A DNA stretch of 64,000 bases, from positions 36,858,660 through 36,922,659 of the forward strand of contig OX328123.1 in assembly GCA_946811695.1 (NCBI GenBank), read 5' to 3'. Each line of letters starts with the position of its first letter. The stretch's first letter is position 1. This DNA is from Gonocerus acuteangulatus. Lineage: Eukaryota > Arthropoda > Insecta > Hemiptera > Coreidae. A program made the translations under genes and the position numbers. Shown here in pieces: positions 20,438 through 31,156 of the stretch. The notes beneath the pieces are model-generated. The model was given only the letters and a program-made list of their open reading frames with translations. It ran no database searches and was not told the origin of the DNA.

Positions 20438-21745
20438 CTGTTCGCGGATTTCTGGCTTCCCTGATGGTCCGAGTTTGATGAAATTTGGTACAAAAATCTG
20501 TCGTCCAATTTGAAAGGTCAAGTTCGTTAACCAGCAAAATCCGCACACTGGAAGATGGCGTTTGGGGCGAAATTCGCGCAAAAAAAATCGTAACGCTTAC
20601 GTTTTTGAGTTCATAAGCTTGTAAGTACTCGTTTTATAGGCTTCTTTGGCTAGTAAAACGAATGAAACCATTTTCAAGGCGATAGCTTTAACCGTTTTTG
20701 AGAAAATTGGAAAAATACTTTTTGAATACCGTTTTTGGTTTGGGTACTTAGAATCATGGGATTCAGTTGAAACATTATCTGCATGTTTTACTATCATTAA
20801 AACTAATATGTTGAAATTTTGGTTACGTTTGGAGTTAAGGAAGGGTTAGAATAAAATATTTTATTAACAGACATAAAAAGTTTTGGTAACTCTGTATATT
20901 TTCCTTAATATCTCGAAAAAGGTTGAGAATCTTGGCAAACGAAAGAATACCATTAGAAAGCTTACTAAATGCTCTACAAAAAAGGTTCTAATGAAAGTTT
21001 TGATTAGGCGATGTCAATCGGAGAAATAAGTGCTTAAAACATTAAAGTAATGGATTTTGCTTATTCGAACTGTTCTTTTTGTCTGTTTTTATTCCTAGTT
21101 ATTTTTTAATTGCTTATATTGGATAATGTATTTTACAATAAAACAGATTAGGCAAAATAAGAAAAACAATTCATTGTTAGAAACATAGCTTGCCAAGAGA
21201 AAAAGATTCCATGACGTCTTTTGAATATTTTCAATTGCCTTTATGCTGTTGGTTTTTTTATTTTATTTTTTAATTGATTTTATCTGTAGAATTATTACTA
21301 TAGTAAAAGAACACAGGAATATGTGAAAATTTTTGATATTTTCCAATTCATTGAAACGTATGAAATGAAGTACCGCTAGAAGAGGTTTCTAGGGTCTTGC
21401 GGACCCGACCCTAACCCCAGGTATAGCCATAAAACCCTTTGAACAAAGGCCGAGGAAAATATTATCTGTTTCTATTCTATGCTTTTCAAATGAGAATAGG
21501 GATATGAACAAGAACCGGGGTCTCCCGTGGTCTAATGGCTAGCGCCTTGGATTCATAAGCGGGAGATGGTGGGTTCGATTCCCAACCTCCGGCAGGAATT
21601 TTATCATCCCACGGCTCGCTGGTAAAATTCGTCGCTAAACCCTAGATGTCGGCGCTAATGACCTAGATGTAGATGAGCCGTAAAAAAAAAAAGAAAAAAA
21701 AGAACTGGAACCGCGCTAAGATGACGCAGTTCCTGCGAGTCGGAC
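20213..21745 (+). mobile_element. Family B element B4
   Basis: A complete element: AGCGCGG and hairpin at 20213, (TA)n about 20348-20432, 3' hairpin GGAACCGCG/CGCAGTTCC and CGGAC ending at 21745. The flanks GTCGTTCTTTTT and GTAATTTTTGTCTC reproduce the uninterrupted sequence at 17674-17697. It carries one internal module fewer than B3, and a full-length SINE just before its 3' terminus. Confidence 0.8.
21517..21701 (+). mobile_element. Full-length tRNA-derived SINE
   Basis: The head (21517-about 21595) is tRNA-like: box A TGGTCTAATGG at 21528-21538 and box B GGTTCGATTCC at 21572-21582 form an internal RNA polymerase III promoter, with TTCATAA in the anticodon-loop position (CAT). The arms do not pair well enough for a functional tRNA. 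The body ends GGCGCTAATGACCTAG, GATGAGCCG and an A-rich tail. AAGAAC-type words flank it on both sides. A second full copy is at 38632-38832; truncated ones are at 3166, 18274, 29255, 30981 and about 36225. Counterpart at 58024-58208. Confidence 0.85.
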
Positions 21746-21788
21746 TTTTGTAATTTTTGTCTCCTTCCCTTCGTTTTTTATTGCTTTT

Positions 21789-21918
21789 AGCACTTTCCTC
21801 CGAAGGAAAGTAGCTATTGAGGTTGGACTCATGACGGAATTTTTGAAAAATTTCTTCAAATCTTTATCGATCCTACCTAGTAGACACCGAAAATGACCCC
21901 CGTTAAAATTTATATATA

Positions 21919-21966
<48 letters not shown>

Positions 21967-23023
21967 TATATATATATGTGTCTGTTAACACGATAGCGGC
22001 CAGAGTTTTTGTTTTTTCGTCACGAAACTTGGTATATAGCATTCAATTAGCAAACGATTGAACGAGTTCGTTAACCACCAAAGTCGGTCCACCGGAAGGG
22101 GGGGTTTACCCAGAACCCAAAACACTTATTTGACTATGTCAGCCGTAATATTTGTTATATTTCAACGAAACTTGGTATTCGTAGTGTTAATATTGAGAGA
22201 AAAGTGAGATATAAAAATGAACTAAATCGGTTCATTAGAAGGGGGGGTTTACTCCGGACCCACAATACCAATTCGCCACTACCAGCCGTGATTTTTGGTA
22301 TATTTCGACGAAACTCGGTATTCGTAGTGCTAATCCACAGGTAAATATGTTTTGTAAAAATAAACGAAATCGGTTCATTAGGAGGGGGGGTTTACTCCGG
22401 ACCCACAATACCAATTCGCCACTACCAGCCGTGATTTTTGGTATATTTCGACGAAACTCGGTATTCGTAGTGGTAATCTACAGGTAAATATGTGTTGTAA
22501 AAAGAAACTAAATCGGTTCATTAGAAGGGGGGGTTTACTCCGGACCCAAATTCCTAATATACTCATACCGGTCGTAATTTCTGCTATATTGTAACGAAAC
22601 GCTGTATACGTCGTGGGTAACTCATGAGAAAGAAGTGTTGTAAAAATGAGCTGAATCGTTCAATCGGAAAGCGGGGGTTTAATTTGTAATATATTTGAAT
22701 AGAAAAGCCGGCAGACGTAGGTTCACAAAGCCGCCGCAAGGAGCGCTTTCTACCACTAGAGTAACTGTATCCTGTTCCTGCGTTAGATCAAAATACGATA
22801 ATATGAGGATTTTTGTATTTATTACGTAGTGTAGTAGGTACCATGTGTAAACATAACTCTGGATGCAAATTAATAATTGATCAGTTACTCATTACAAAAT
22901 GAGAACTATTCACGTTTTTAGTTTATTTATGTAGGATATTTTAAGCAAATTGTTCTGGAAAGCAGTCTACACTACCCAAATTCTGAGGAAAGTGCTTAGT
23001 TATGCAGCTCCTGCGTGACGGAC
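21789..23023 (+). mobile_element. Family A Helentron-like element, copy A3
   Basis: AGCACTTTCCTCCGAAGG hairpin start, (TA)n 21910-21978, 141-bp internal repeats, and GTGACGGAC end. The flanks TTTTTTATTGCTTTT and TATTTTTGTAATTTC join into the intact target at 17708-17742, so insertion was between Ts with no target duplication. Counterpart at 58296-59530. Confidence 0.85.
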
Positions 23024-23597
23024 TTTTTATTTTTGTAATTTCTTATGTTGGGAAAATTTTGTGTGTAAAACAGGATATGAAAAATGAGACCAATTTTCTG
23101 TTGCTAGAAATAATGTAAATTTTGGGAACTTTCATTAATATCTCGAGAACGGTTGAAAATCTTGGTAAACGGAAGAATACCATTAGAAAGCTTATTAAAT
23201 GCTCCACATAAAAGGTTCTAATGAAAGTTTTGATTAGGCGATGACAATCGGAGAAATAAGAGCTTAAAGCTTTAAAGTAATTGATTTCGCTTATTCGAAC
23301 TGTTCTTTCTGTCTGTTTTTAATTCCTTGTTATTTTTTAATTGCTTATAGTTGGATAATGTATTCGAAAATAAAACAGGTTCCAAGATTCCAAGACCTTG
23401 TAACTAGCGGGACGGTTTCTAGTGTTGCCGACCCTTCCAGGTAAGATTGTAAATCCTACCTTTCAAGACTGGTGGAACCAAAATAATAGCTGTCGGGGTT
23501 CGGTCACTGCTACTTCGGTCACCCTTCATCAGGGCTGTAAATACAAGTAGGACATATTTAACACTAATATATGCACATATCAATGTAAATATACCAA

Positions 23598-23598
<1 letters not shown>

Positions 23599-23633
<35 letters not shown>

Positions 23634-23730
23634 TATATTTATATATATAATATATATATATATTATATATAAGCATATACACATACACATATACACGCAC
23701 ACATATGTACATATATATGCCCACATACAT
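23599..23730 (+). repeat. (TA)n and CA/TA-rich microsatellite in the B element body
   Basis: Alternating TA with AATA interruptions, then CACATACACATATACACGC-type repeats. It is one of the few places where the two duplicons differ in sequence rather than only in length (one inserted T in copy 2). Confidence 0.8.
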
Positions 23731-25742
23731 ACACATATGGGGTATGTATTATTAAGTTGCAGTGACCGAACCCGGACAAACCCTACCTTACATCATCAAC
23801 GGTCAACGATCTCCTGTCAACAAAATAATAACTGCTTCTATTTTAATCATTCGAAATTAGACTAGGGATAAGAACGGAACCGCGCTAAGATGAGGCAGTT
23901 CCTGCGGGTCGGACTTTTGAGTTCATAAGCTTGTAAGTACTCTTTTTATAGGCTTCTTGGGCTAGGAAAACGAATGAAACCATTTTCAAGGCGATAGCTT
24001 TAACCGTTTTCGAGAAAACTGGAAAAAAAATTTTGAATGCCGTTTTTGGTTTGGGTACTTAGAGTCATGGGATTCAGTTGAAACATTTACTGCATGTTCT
24101 ACTTTCATTAAAACTAATATGCTGAAATTTTGGTTGCGTTTGGAGTTAAGGAAGGGTTAGAATAAAATATTTTATTAACAGACATAAAAAAGTTTTGGTA
24201 ACTTTTTATACTTTCCTTAATATCTCGAAAAAGGTTGAGAATTTTGGTAAACGGAGGGTTACCATGCGAAAGCTTACTAAATGTTCTACAAAAAAGATTC
24301 TGAAACAATTTTTGATTAGGCTACGTCAATCGGAGAAATAAGTGCTTAAACTTTGAAGTAATTGATTTCGTTTATTCGAACGGTTCTTTTTGTGTGTTTT
24401 TATTCCTAATTATTCTTTAATCGCTTAAAGTTGGATAATGTATTTGACAATAAAACAGAATAATTAAAATAAAAACAATTCATTATTAAAAATATATCAG
24501 CTGTACCGTATGAAATGTCAGTTTTGGATTTGTCGATTTCCTTCAAATGTCTTGAAACTGTCGAGGCTCCTACTCCGAGTTCTTTGGCATATTCCCTAGT
24601 GTTTTTAATTGCTTATAGTAGTCAAATGTATTTGTCAATAACACAGGATACGTATAATTAGAATCAATATTTTGTTTGTTAGAATTCGAAGATGCCGTAA
24701 GAATATCTAGATTACAGTACTGGTGTTGATTTCGTTCTTTAGAATTGTTCTTGGTATTCCCTATTTTCATCTGTTACCCATAGTTTTTTGTTGTTAGTGT
24801 TGCTAGTAGTTTTTTCTTATTGATTATAGAATATAAATCTATTTGGCTATAAAACAGGATACGTAAAGTTAGTGACAATATTTCGGAGATTTCTGAGCGA
24901 AATACTTTTAAGATTTTCTACCACCACGAACGGCTTTTTTCCTCTATCTTTATCCACTAGATAGGCTTTATTTTGCATATTATTCTATATAAGTTTTATT
25001 CAGCAGGGGATTCTGATGAAATGTCGTGTTTTTGCTGTGGATTTTAAATACGATGTATCTAAGATTGGATAACATTAGCGAGTCTACATAGTTAAGAACC
25101 GACGACAGAGGATTACTTCTTGCTATGATTTAGTCTATATATGCATATTAAGTCCTAAATCTAAAAAATAAACTTCACAACGGTTAGATACTATGAGCGA
25201 ATATGGCGGTTCAATGCCCGTAGAAACAAGGGGGCCGCCGGAAATTTACCTGCTAAGAGTTAATCCTCAAGAGCTGTAAATATACCCCAGGTATCTGCCG
25301 ACACAAATACAAAGCCTAGGCGGAGAGCACTCCAAAAACTCAGATCCAAACATAAGGTTATATACTAAATATTCATAAAGACTACTTAGTTGTAAACCGA
25401 TTCATCAATTAGCAATCAATAGTTTTCAACAAAGGTTATATACTAAATATTGATAAAAAGTATTTAATTAGAAAAAAAACAATATTCCACAAGACTTGTT
25501 TTTGGTCCATTTGTGTCTACTCCATAGACTTAATTAGGTATATTATTCTATTGTAGTTGGGCAACTAAACTTTGTTTTATTTTGTTAAATAAAGTTTTTT
25601 TTCTTGACTTGTTATTCGTCAAGACTTTTATTTGTCCTTGTGTATTTACTAGATAGGCTTTATTCGGCATATTATTCTATATAGGCTATATTAGGCAGGG
25701 TATTCTACTCAATCTTGTGTACTTCTTCTTGATGCTTCTGTA

Positions 25743-25995
25743 CATGGGCGTATATAAAAACAATTTCGGGGGGGGGGCTGAGAACATTTCCAGGGTATGG
25801 AATACTAAATATTTAGAGCTTGGAATAGTTTTAGGCAACTAACTAACTAATTACACGTAAAATAAAATATGTTTTATGAACTAAGTGATCTTATTTAATT
25901 TATTTTTAAGGGTTTTACGAGAAGTTTTTATCATCAATTCAAAATTTCGGGAGGGGCTGCAGCCCCCTCAGCCCCCCCCCTCATATACGCCCATG
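25743..25995 (+). mobile_element. hAT-like miniature element D2
   Basis: CATGGGCGTATAT and ATATACGCCCATG are perfect 13-bp terminal inverted repeats. The flanks CTTCTGTA and CTTCTGAA agree at 7 of 8 bases. The body matches D1 closely (ATGGAATACTAAATATTTAG, TTTTAGGCAACTAA). D1 and D2 have similar flanking sequence, so one may be a copy of the other through duplication of the host module. Counterpart at 62251-62503. Confidence 0.75.
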
Positions 25996-26360
25996 CTTCT
26001 GAATCCTCTAGAAAGGCTTTATTAGGCATATTTTGTATTGATTTATAGAGCTTTGCTTTAGAATGAGAGCCAGATTCTGTAACTTCCGCTTATGTGTAAA
26101 AGTTAGCTACTGTCGGTGTCCCTGACGCCTTAATATCACTTTTATTCGAGATGTTCGAGAGGATTTTGACAATTTTCACGATATATATAAAAAAAAAATA
26201 AGTTTATTTCTTTTCTAAGCTTATCAAATGGCACTAGGGACATGAACGGAACCGAGCTAAGATGCTGCAGTTCCTGCGAGTCGGACTTTCTTCGTCTTCC
26301 CGCGGTGTGCTTGATTGTATTTCCTCGGTCAATCTTCCTTTAACCGTCCTGAATGCGGGC

Positions 26361-26609
26361 CTTGGGCATATATAAGGGGGCTGATGGGGCTGCAGCATCC
26401 CCGAAATTTTGATTTGATCGGTAAAAATTTCATAAAGCCCTTAGAAATAAATTAAATAAGATCATTTAGTTCATAAAATATATTCTATTTTGGGTGTAAT
26501 AGCGTTTAAGTTGGCTAAAACTCTTCCAAGATCTAAATTGTTAGTATTCCATTCACCGGAAATAATCTCAGCCCCCCACCTCCGAAATTATTTTATTTAT
26601 ATGCCCATG
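26361..26609 (-). mobile_element. hAT-like miniature element D3 (diverged)
   Basis: Ends CTTGGGCATATATAAGGGGG and ATTTATATGCCCATGG. The interior is the reverse complement of the D family, with CCCCGAAATTTTG at left and TAGTATTCCATTCACCGG at right. No clear target duplication. Counterpart at 62869-63117. Confidence 0.65.
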
Positions 26610-27065
26610 GTACAGCTGGCAGTTCTTCAAAAGGTGTTAAATTAAAACAAATTACATTTCCCAAATATTATCTGTTTCTATTCTAAGATTTTCAGATGAC
26701 ACAAGGGATATGAACGGAACCGCGCTAAGATGATGCAGTTTCTGCGAGTCGGACTTTTTTGTAACATAACGCGGTATACGTCGTATCTCATGAGAAAGGA
26801 GTGTTGTAAAAATGACCTAAATTGGTCAATCGGAAAAAGGGTTTACTTTAAACTATGTTTCGGTTGAATAAACCCGCCAGATGTAGGTTCTCAAAGCTGC
26901 CGCTTGGACCGTTTTTTTGTACTAAGGGGGTTGTATCCTGTTCCTGCGACAAATCGTAATACGGAAATATGAGGTTTTTGTGTGTTAATTATGTAGTGTC
27001 GAACCATGTATAAACATAACTCTGGAAGAAAATTAATAATTGAACAATTGCTCATTACAAGGTAT
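26610..27065 (+). repeat. Family B 3' end followed by an old family A fragment
   Basis: A B 3' terminus ends at 26754 (GGAACCGCGCTAAGATGATG, then GTCGGAC). The next bases (AACATAACGCGGTATACGTC, GAGAAAGGAGTGTTGTAAAAA, CATAACTCTGGAAG) are a diverged family A 3' half, suggesting that the whole B nest was inserted into an older A copy. The A 5' half is not found on the left side of the nest. Confidence 0.65.
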
Positions 27066-27538
27066 AAGTGTACTTCTATACCGTCAGGTGTAAACAATGA
27101 TTATAAAGAGAAGAATAAATGACAAAGATAAATATCTTGGCTACTAGCTGTATTGTCGACACTTAAATACCATGAGATATAAACATTGATTATTTGCTAG
27201 TTCCAACAGAATAACTTCATTTATCGTTGGAGTTTTAACAGTTCTAATTTTCTCTTTCAATATGGGGGACTGGTTAAAAGTTGAAGTTATAGAACTTATT
27301 TGTACAGAAGTAAACCGGAGCTGTGGGACGTTAAGTGTATTACGTATTAAGATAAAATAATAAAAACATCATGATTTAACGGAAATGGCTGAAGCATTTA
27401 GTACAACAACCCTAGAAATTTAAAAACAATTAAAGAAACCAATTAAATTGTGAAGTATATCAAGTGTACAGTTTTAAAACATAGTTCATATTAATAATGT
27501 TTCATCATGTAAAGACCTACTCCCCAGATGCTAAAAAG
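27066..27538. other. Spacer, nothing recognised
   Basis: AT-rich sequence without coding signal or match to the other repeats of the window, except that it recurs in copy 2 up to the window end. Confidence 0.5.
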
Positions 27539-27919
27539 TCTGACTCGCAGGAACTGCATCATCTTAGCACAGTTCCGTTCTTATCTTTTCTTAAGTTGGA
27601 AAGATTGACCTGGAACAGTTATAATTTTGGTTAGACCTTTCACGAAATAATTTATAATCCCAAATAGGTCACGGTTGCAAGGGTCCATACCTCATACCTG
27701 GCCTTGTGAAGGTTCGCCCTAGAAACACACTACTTACTATTTCTTATTTTCCTTTACTATAATACTAATTTACAGATAAATTCAATTTAAAACAACAAAA
27801 ATTCAATAAAAAAGTAACTTGAACAAAGACAAAAACCCGTTCAAAAGAACTAAAAAAAAACACATTTGAAGTTTTAAGCATTTATTTCTGATTGACAACG
27901 CCTAATCGAAAATTGCTTC

Positions 27920-27988
<69 letters not shown>

Positions 27989-28288
27989 GAATTTAGTAAG
28001 CTTTCGAATGGTAACCTTCCGTTTACCAAAATTCCAAGCCGTTTCCTTGATAGTAAGCTTTCGAACGGTAATGATCCGCTTAAAAAGATTCCGAACTGTC
28101 CCCAAAACTTTTCTTGTCTATTAATAAAATATTTTATTCTAATCCTTCCTAAACTCCAAATGTTACGAAAATTTAGTCAAAATGTACCAAAATTTAGTCA
28201 TCTTTCTTTATATGAATTCCAAACATGCAGAAAATTTTTTAACTGAGTCCTATGATTTTAAGTACTCAAACCAAAAACGTATTTCAAC
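27539..28288 (-). mobile_element. Family B element on the minus strand, with a T62 run
   Basis: The 3' terminus is at 27539-27585 (GTCTGACTCGCAGGAACTGC). The body continues through GCCCGTTC-like, CTGATTGACAACG and the reverse of the GAAAGCTTACTAAATTCTC module (two imperfect copies at 27990 and 28045) to CCAAAAACG at 28280, where family D4 begins. A pure T run of 62 bases (27924-27985) interrupts the module. Because B sequence continues on both sides, it is an expanded homopolymer rather than a retroposon tail. Confidence 0.65.
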
Positions 28289-28440
28289 CATGGGCGTATA
28301 TAAGGGGGGGGGGGCTGCAGCCCCTCTCGAAATTTCGATTGTTCAGTTCGGCTCTGAGAAATGGGGGGCCCGGCTCTGGTCCTGGGCCCGGGTCTGGGAT
28401 GTGGCGGCCCTGGGTAATGAAACAAAAAATATCGTGTACC
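28289..28440 (+). mobile_element. Family D-like fragment with GC-rich interior (D4)
   Basis: Starts CATGGGCGTATATAAGGGGG, then GCTGCAGCCCC and CGAAATTTCG as in family D, but passes into GC-rich sequence (GGGGGGCCCGGCTCTGG). No right end is found. The right border is a guess. Confidence 0.4.
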
Positions 28441-28641
28441 ATTGAATACTACAATAAAAATTAAACTTAATTTAGAATAAGTAAAAATAAAATGAAATAT
28501 AATAAGTAGGTATCATAATAAGAAAACAGATATTGTGATTTTTAGTGACTATTAAAAGAATTTTAAGTTTTATAATTTTTATTTTTTGACATAATGTAAT
28601 TGTTGACTTATTAAGTTTATTTTTTCGTTTTTTTTTTATCT

Positions 28642-28744
28642 TACTAGCTGACTCGGTGCCCCAAATAGCAGAATAAGTATAAAAAAAAAAAAAATTAAAG
28701 AATCGACTGTTAGGCGGTACGAAGTTCGCCGGGTCAGCTAGTAA
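28642..28744. mobile_element. Short foldback element, CTAGCTGAC termini
   Basis: TACTAGCTGACTCGGTG at the left and CGCCGGGTCAGCTAGTA at the right are imperfect inverted ends about 100 bp apart, with an A15 run inside. The terminal motif CTAGCTGACCCGG is familiar from repetitive elements of many insects; I do not assign a superfamily. Confidence 0.55.
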
Positions 28745-28815
28745 TACAATAGTTATCAAAATTTACATAAAAAAAATCATTAAAAAAATGACAGCGTTGT
28801 TTGTTTATTAATTTT

Positions 28816-29040
28816 TTTTTTTTTTTTAAATTCATTGAACAAAATCATATGAATTCGAAGGTGAGGAGCTAGGAGGCTTAGGGTGGAGGTCATTCCCAGT
28901 ACAGGTATCGCCCAGTGTACCCTCGTCATCTGTAAGTTCCTTTCTAGGGTCATAAAGATAAGCCTCCAAACAACTGTAGGAATGTAGGATTTCTAATTTT
29001 TGCCAGTATCAGAACAGCCGCTCTTTACATACCTCAGTGG
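28816..29040 (-). pseudogene. Possible 3' end of a retroposed coding sequence
   Basis: On the minus strand one frame reads WQKLEILHSYSCLEAYLYD, a charged stretch, then NDLHPKPPSSSPSNSYDFVQ and a stop, soon followed by an A15 run. Upstream a TGA breaks the frame. The layout (C-terminus, short 3' region, oligo-A) resembles the 3' end of a LINE or a processed gene, but I do not recognise the protein. Confidence 0.35.
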
Positions 29041-29254
29041 TACTGACGTACCGGTTTATACTAGTTGCACTCCACACGGTGGTAGTACTTGGTGTATGCC
29101 ACAGCGGATTGTTCATTATAATCTTTTTTATACGTATAGGTAAATAGGTACCTAAAAAAAGTTTATTTGTGTATAAGTTTTGCGTTATTGGGATTAGAAT
29201 AAAATATTTTATTAACAGACATGAAATGGTTCGGAATCTTCGTATATTGTCCTT

Positions 29255-29302
29255 AATTTTTTTTTCTTTTATGGTGCATCGAAATCTGAGTCATTAGCAC
29301 CA
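29255..29302 (-). mobile_element. SINE 3'-end fragment
   Basis: Oligo-T, then ATGGTGCATCG and GAGTCATTAGCACC, the minus-strand form of the SINE terminus. It ends just left of the B5 start. Confidence 0.65.
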
Positions 29303-29441
29303 TTTTTAGCGCGGTTCCTCCCTCCCCCATAGGGAGGAACCCCGCTTATAGGGTTGATACAATGAAACAATCCGGAAGTGCCGACTAGAAAATTTCGCGT
29401 TTCAGAACCCCTAGAGACCGAAAATAACGGTGGTTCAAATT

Positions 29442-29443
<2 letters not shown>

Positions 29444-29518
<75 letters not shown>

Positions 29519-29525
29519 ATATATT

Positions 29526-29616
<91 letters not shown>
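29444..29616 (+). repeat. Longest (TA)n tract in the window
   Basis: About 170 bases of alternating TA with a few TGTATA and TTTATA interruptions, in the standard position after the 5' block of family B. It generates spurious Tyr-Ile open frames on both strands. Confidence 0.9.
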
Positions 29617-29620
<4 letters not shown>

Positions 29621-30980
29621 CTGTTCGCTCATTTCTGGCTTCCCTAATGGTCCGATTGTGATGAAATTTGGTACAGAAATCCGTCGTCCAATTTAAAAGG
29701 TCAAGTTTGTTAACCAGCAAAATCGGCCCACTGGAAGATGGCGTTTGGGGCGAAATTCGCGGGAAAAAAATCGTAACGCTTACGTTTTTGAGTTCATAAG
29801 CTTGTAAGTACTCGTTTTATAGGCTTCTTGGGCTAGGAAAACGAATGAAACCATTTTCAAGGCGATAGCTTTAACCGTTTTCGAGAAAATAGGAAAAATA
29901 GTTTTTGAATACCGTTTTTGGTTTGAGTACTTAGAATCATGGGATTAAGTTGAAACATTTTCTGCATGTTCTACTTTCATTAAAACTAATATTTTGAAAT
30001 TTTTGTTACGTTTGGAGTTTAGGATGGGTTAGAATAAAATATTTTATTAACAGACTTAAAAAGTTTTGGTAACTTTGTATACTTTCCTTAATATCTCGAA
30101 AAAGGTTGAGAATCTTGGGAAACGGAAGATGACCATTAGAAAGCTCACTAAATGCTCTACAAAAATGGTTCTGATGAAAGTTTTGATTAGGCGATGTCAA
30201 TCGGAGAAATAAGTGCTTAAAACTTTAAAGTAATTGATTTCGCTTATGCGAACTGTTCTTTTTGTCTGTTTTTTATTCCTTGTTATTTTTTAATTGCTTA
30301 TAGTTGGATAATGTATTTGAAAATAAAACAGCTTAAGAAAAATAAGAAAAACAATTTAATGTTAGAGATATGGATTTCCAAGATATAGCTTTTCAACTGC
30401 CTAGCGTCCTTCCTAGGGATGGTTGTTTGTCTTTGATTTTGGTACTTAAAATTATGGGATACAGTTGAAACATTTTCTGCATGTTCGAATTTCATTAACA
30501 CTAATATGTTGAAATTTTTGTTACGTTTAGAGTAAAGGAAGGGTTAGAATAAAATATTTTATTAACAGACAAAAAAAGTTTTGGTAACTTTGTATACTTT
30601 CGTTAATATCTCGAAACCCGTTGACAATCTTGTGAATCGGAAGATTACCATTCGAAAGCTTACTAAATGCTCTACAAAAAATGTTCTCAAGAAAGTTTTA
30701 ATTAGGCGATGTCAATCGGAGAAATAAGTGCTTAAAACTTTAAATTAATTGATTTCGTTTATTCGAATGGTTCTTTTTGTCTGTTTTATTCCTTGTTATT
30801 TGTTAATTGCTTATAGTTAGATAATGTATTTGACAATAAAACTGGTTAAGTAAAATAACAAAAACAATTTATTGTTAGAAATACAGATTTCCAGGATTCC
30901 AAGACCTTGTCACTAGCGGGTCCGTTTCTAGTGTTGCCGACCCTTCCAGGTAAGATTGTAAATCATGACCTTTCAAGACT

Positions 30981-31048
30981 TTACTACACACAGGGATGGC
31001 GTTAGTGACCTTAAGGGTTGACACGCCATTATAATAATTAAAAAAAAA
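30981..31048 (+). mobile_element. 5'-truncated SINE with short target duplication
   Basis: GATGGCGTTAGTGACC, then GACACGCCATT and oligo-A, between AAGACT (30975-30980) and AAGACT (31049-31054). The host sequence without the insert is readable at 23468-23487 (CTTTCAAGACTGGTGG). Confidence 0.75.
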
Positions 31049-31156
31049 AAGACTGGTGGAACCAAAATAATAACTGCTTCTATTTTAATCTTTCCAAATT
31101 AGACTAGGGATATGAACGGAACCGCGCTAAGATGATGCAGTTCCTGCGAGACGGAC

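Larger units (their letters stand above)
14254..23914 (+). mobile_element. Family B element B2, inserted in B1 and itself invaded
   Basis: The 5' end (AGCGCGG at 14254, hairpin, (TA)n 14390-14470) sits in the TTTT of B1, and the B1 sequence resumes after GGTCGGAC at 23911-23914. Inside are a further 3' terminus at 16470 and the complete insertions B3, B4 and A3. After 16470 the sequence resumes at GGTTTGGGTACTTAG, the middle of a B element, although no matching 5' end is present. The simplest reading is that another B copy was inserted there and its 5' half was lost by recombination with the B2 5' half. Confidence 0.6.
13865..26286 (+). mobile_element. Family B Helentron-like element B1 (outermost of the nest)
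   Basis: Starts AGCGCGGTTCCTCCCTCCC, whose GGTTCCTCCCT/AGGGAGGAACC arms form a perfect 11-bp hairpin, and carries (TA)n at 14000-14080. Its sequence stops at CGCTTACGTTTT (14253), where B2 begins, and resumes at 23915 with TTTTGAGTTCATAAGC, exactly as in uninterrupted copies (14634-14655). It ends with GGAACCGAGCTAAG, a hairpin and TCGGAC at 26281-26286. Without its inserts it is about 2.8 kb and non-coding. Which of the 3' ends at 26286 and 26754 belongs to B1 is inferred from order. Confidence 0.7.
8090..27492 (+). repeat. Large duplication, copy 1 (partner about 44608-64000)
   Basis: From inside A2 to at least 27492 the sequence recurs at 44608-64000 in the same orientation. The offset moves between 36518 and 36502, almost entirely through (TA)n and oligo-T length changes. 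Every recognisable feature, including all the disabling mutations of the gypsy element, is shared. The differences I saw are few: G/A at 16749 versus 53257, a 5-bp TATGT-type insertion near 55168, and one base in a (TA)n near 23665. Confidence 0.95.
29308..31156 (+). mobile_element. Family B Helentron-like element B5
   Basis: Complete: AGCGCGGTTCCTCCC hairpin at 29308, a long (TA)n (29444-29616), conserved middle block, two internal modules, and 3' end GGAACCGCGC, hairpin, ACGGAC at 31156. It lies outside the duplicated block and so is a useful single-copy reference for the family. It contains a truncated SINE at 30981-31048. Confidence 0.8.

Noticed and set aside
21517..21595. tRNA gene
   Set aside because: Box A and box B are good, but acceptor and anticodon arms do not pair and the sequence continues into a SINE body with an A-rich tail; it is the head of a SINE.
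27924..27985. Poly-A tail of a minus-strand retroposon
   Set aside because: Family B sequence continues across the run and there is no target duplication.
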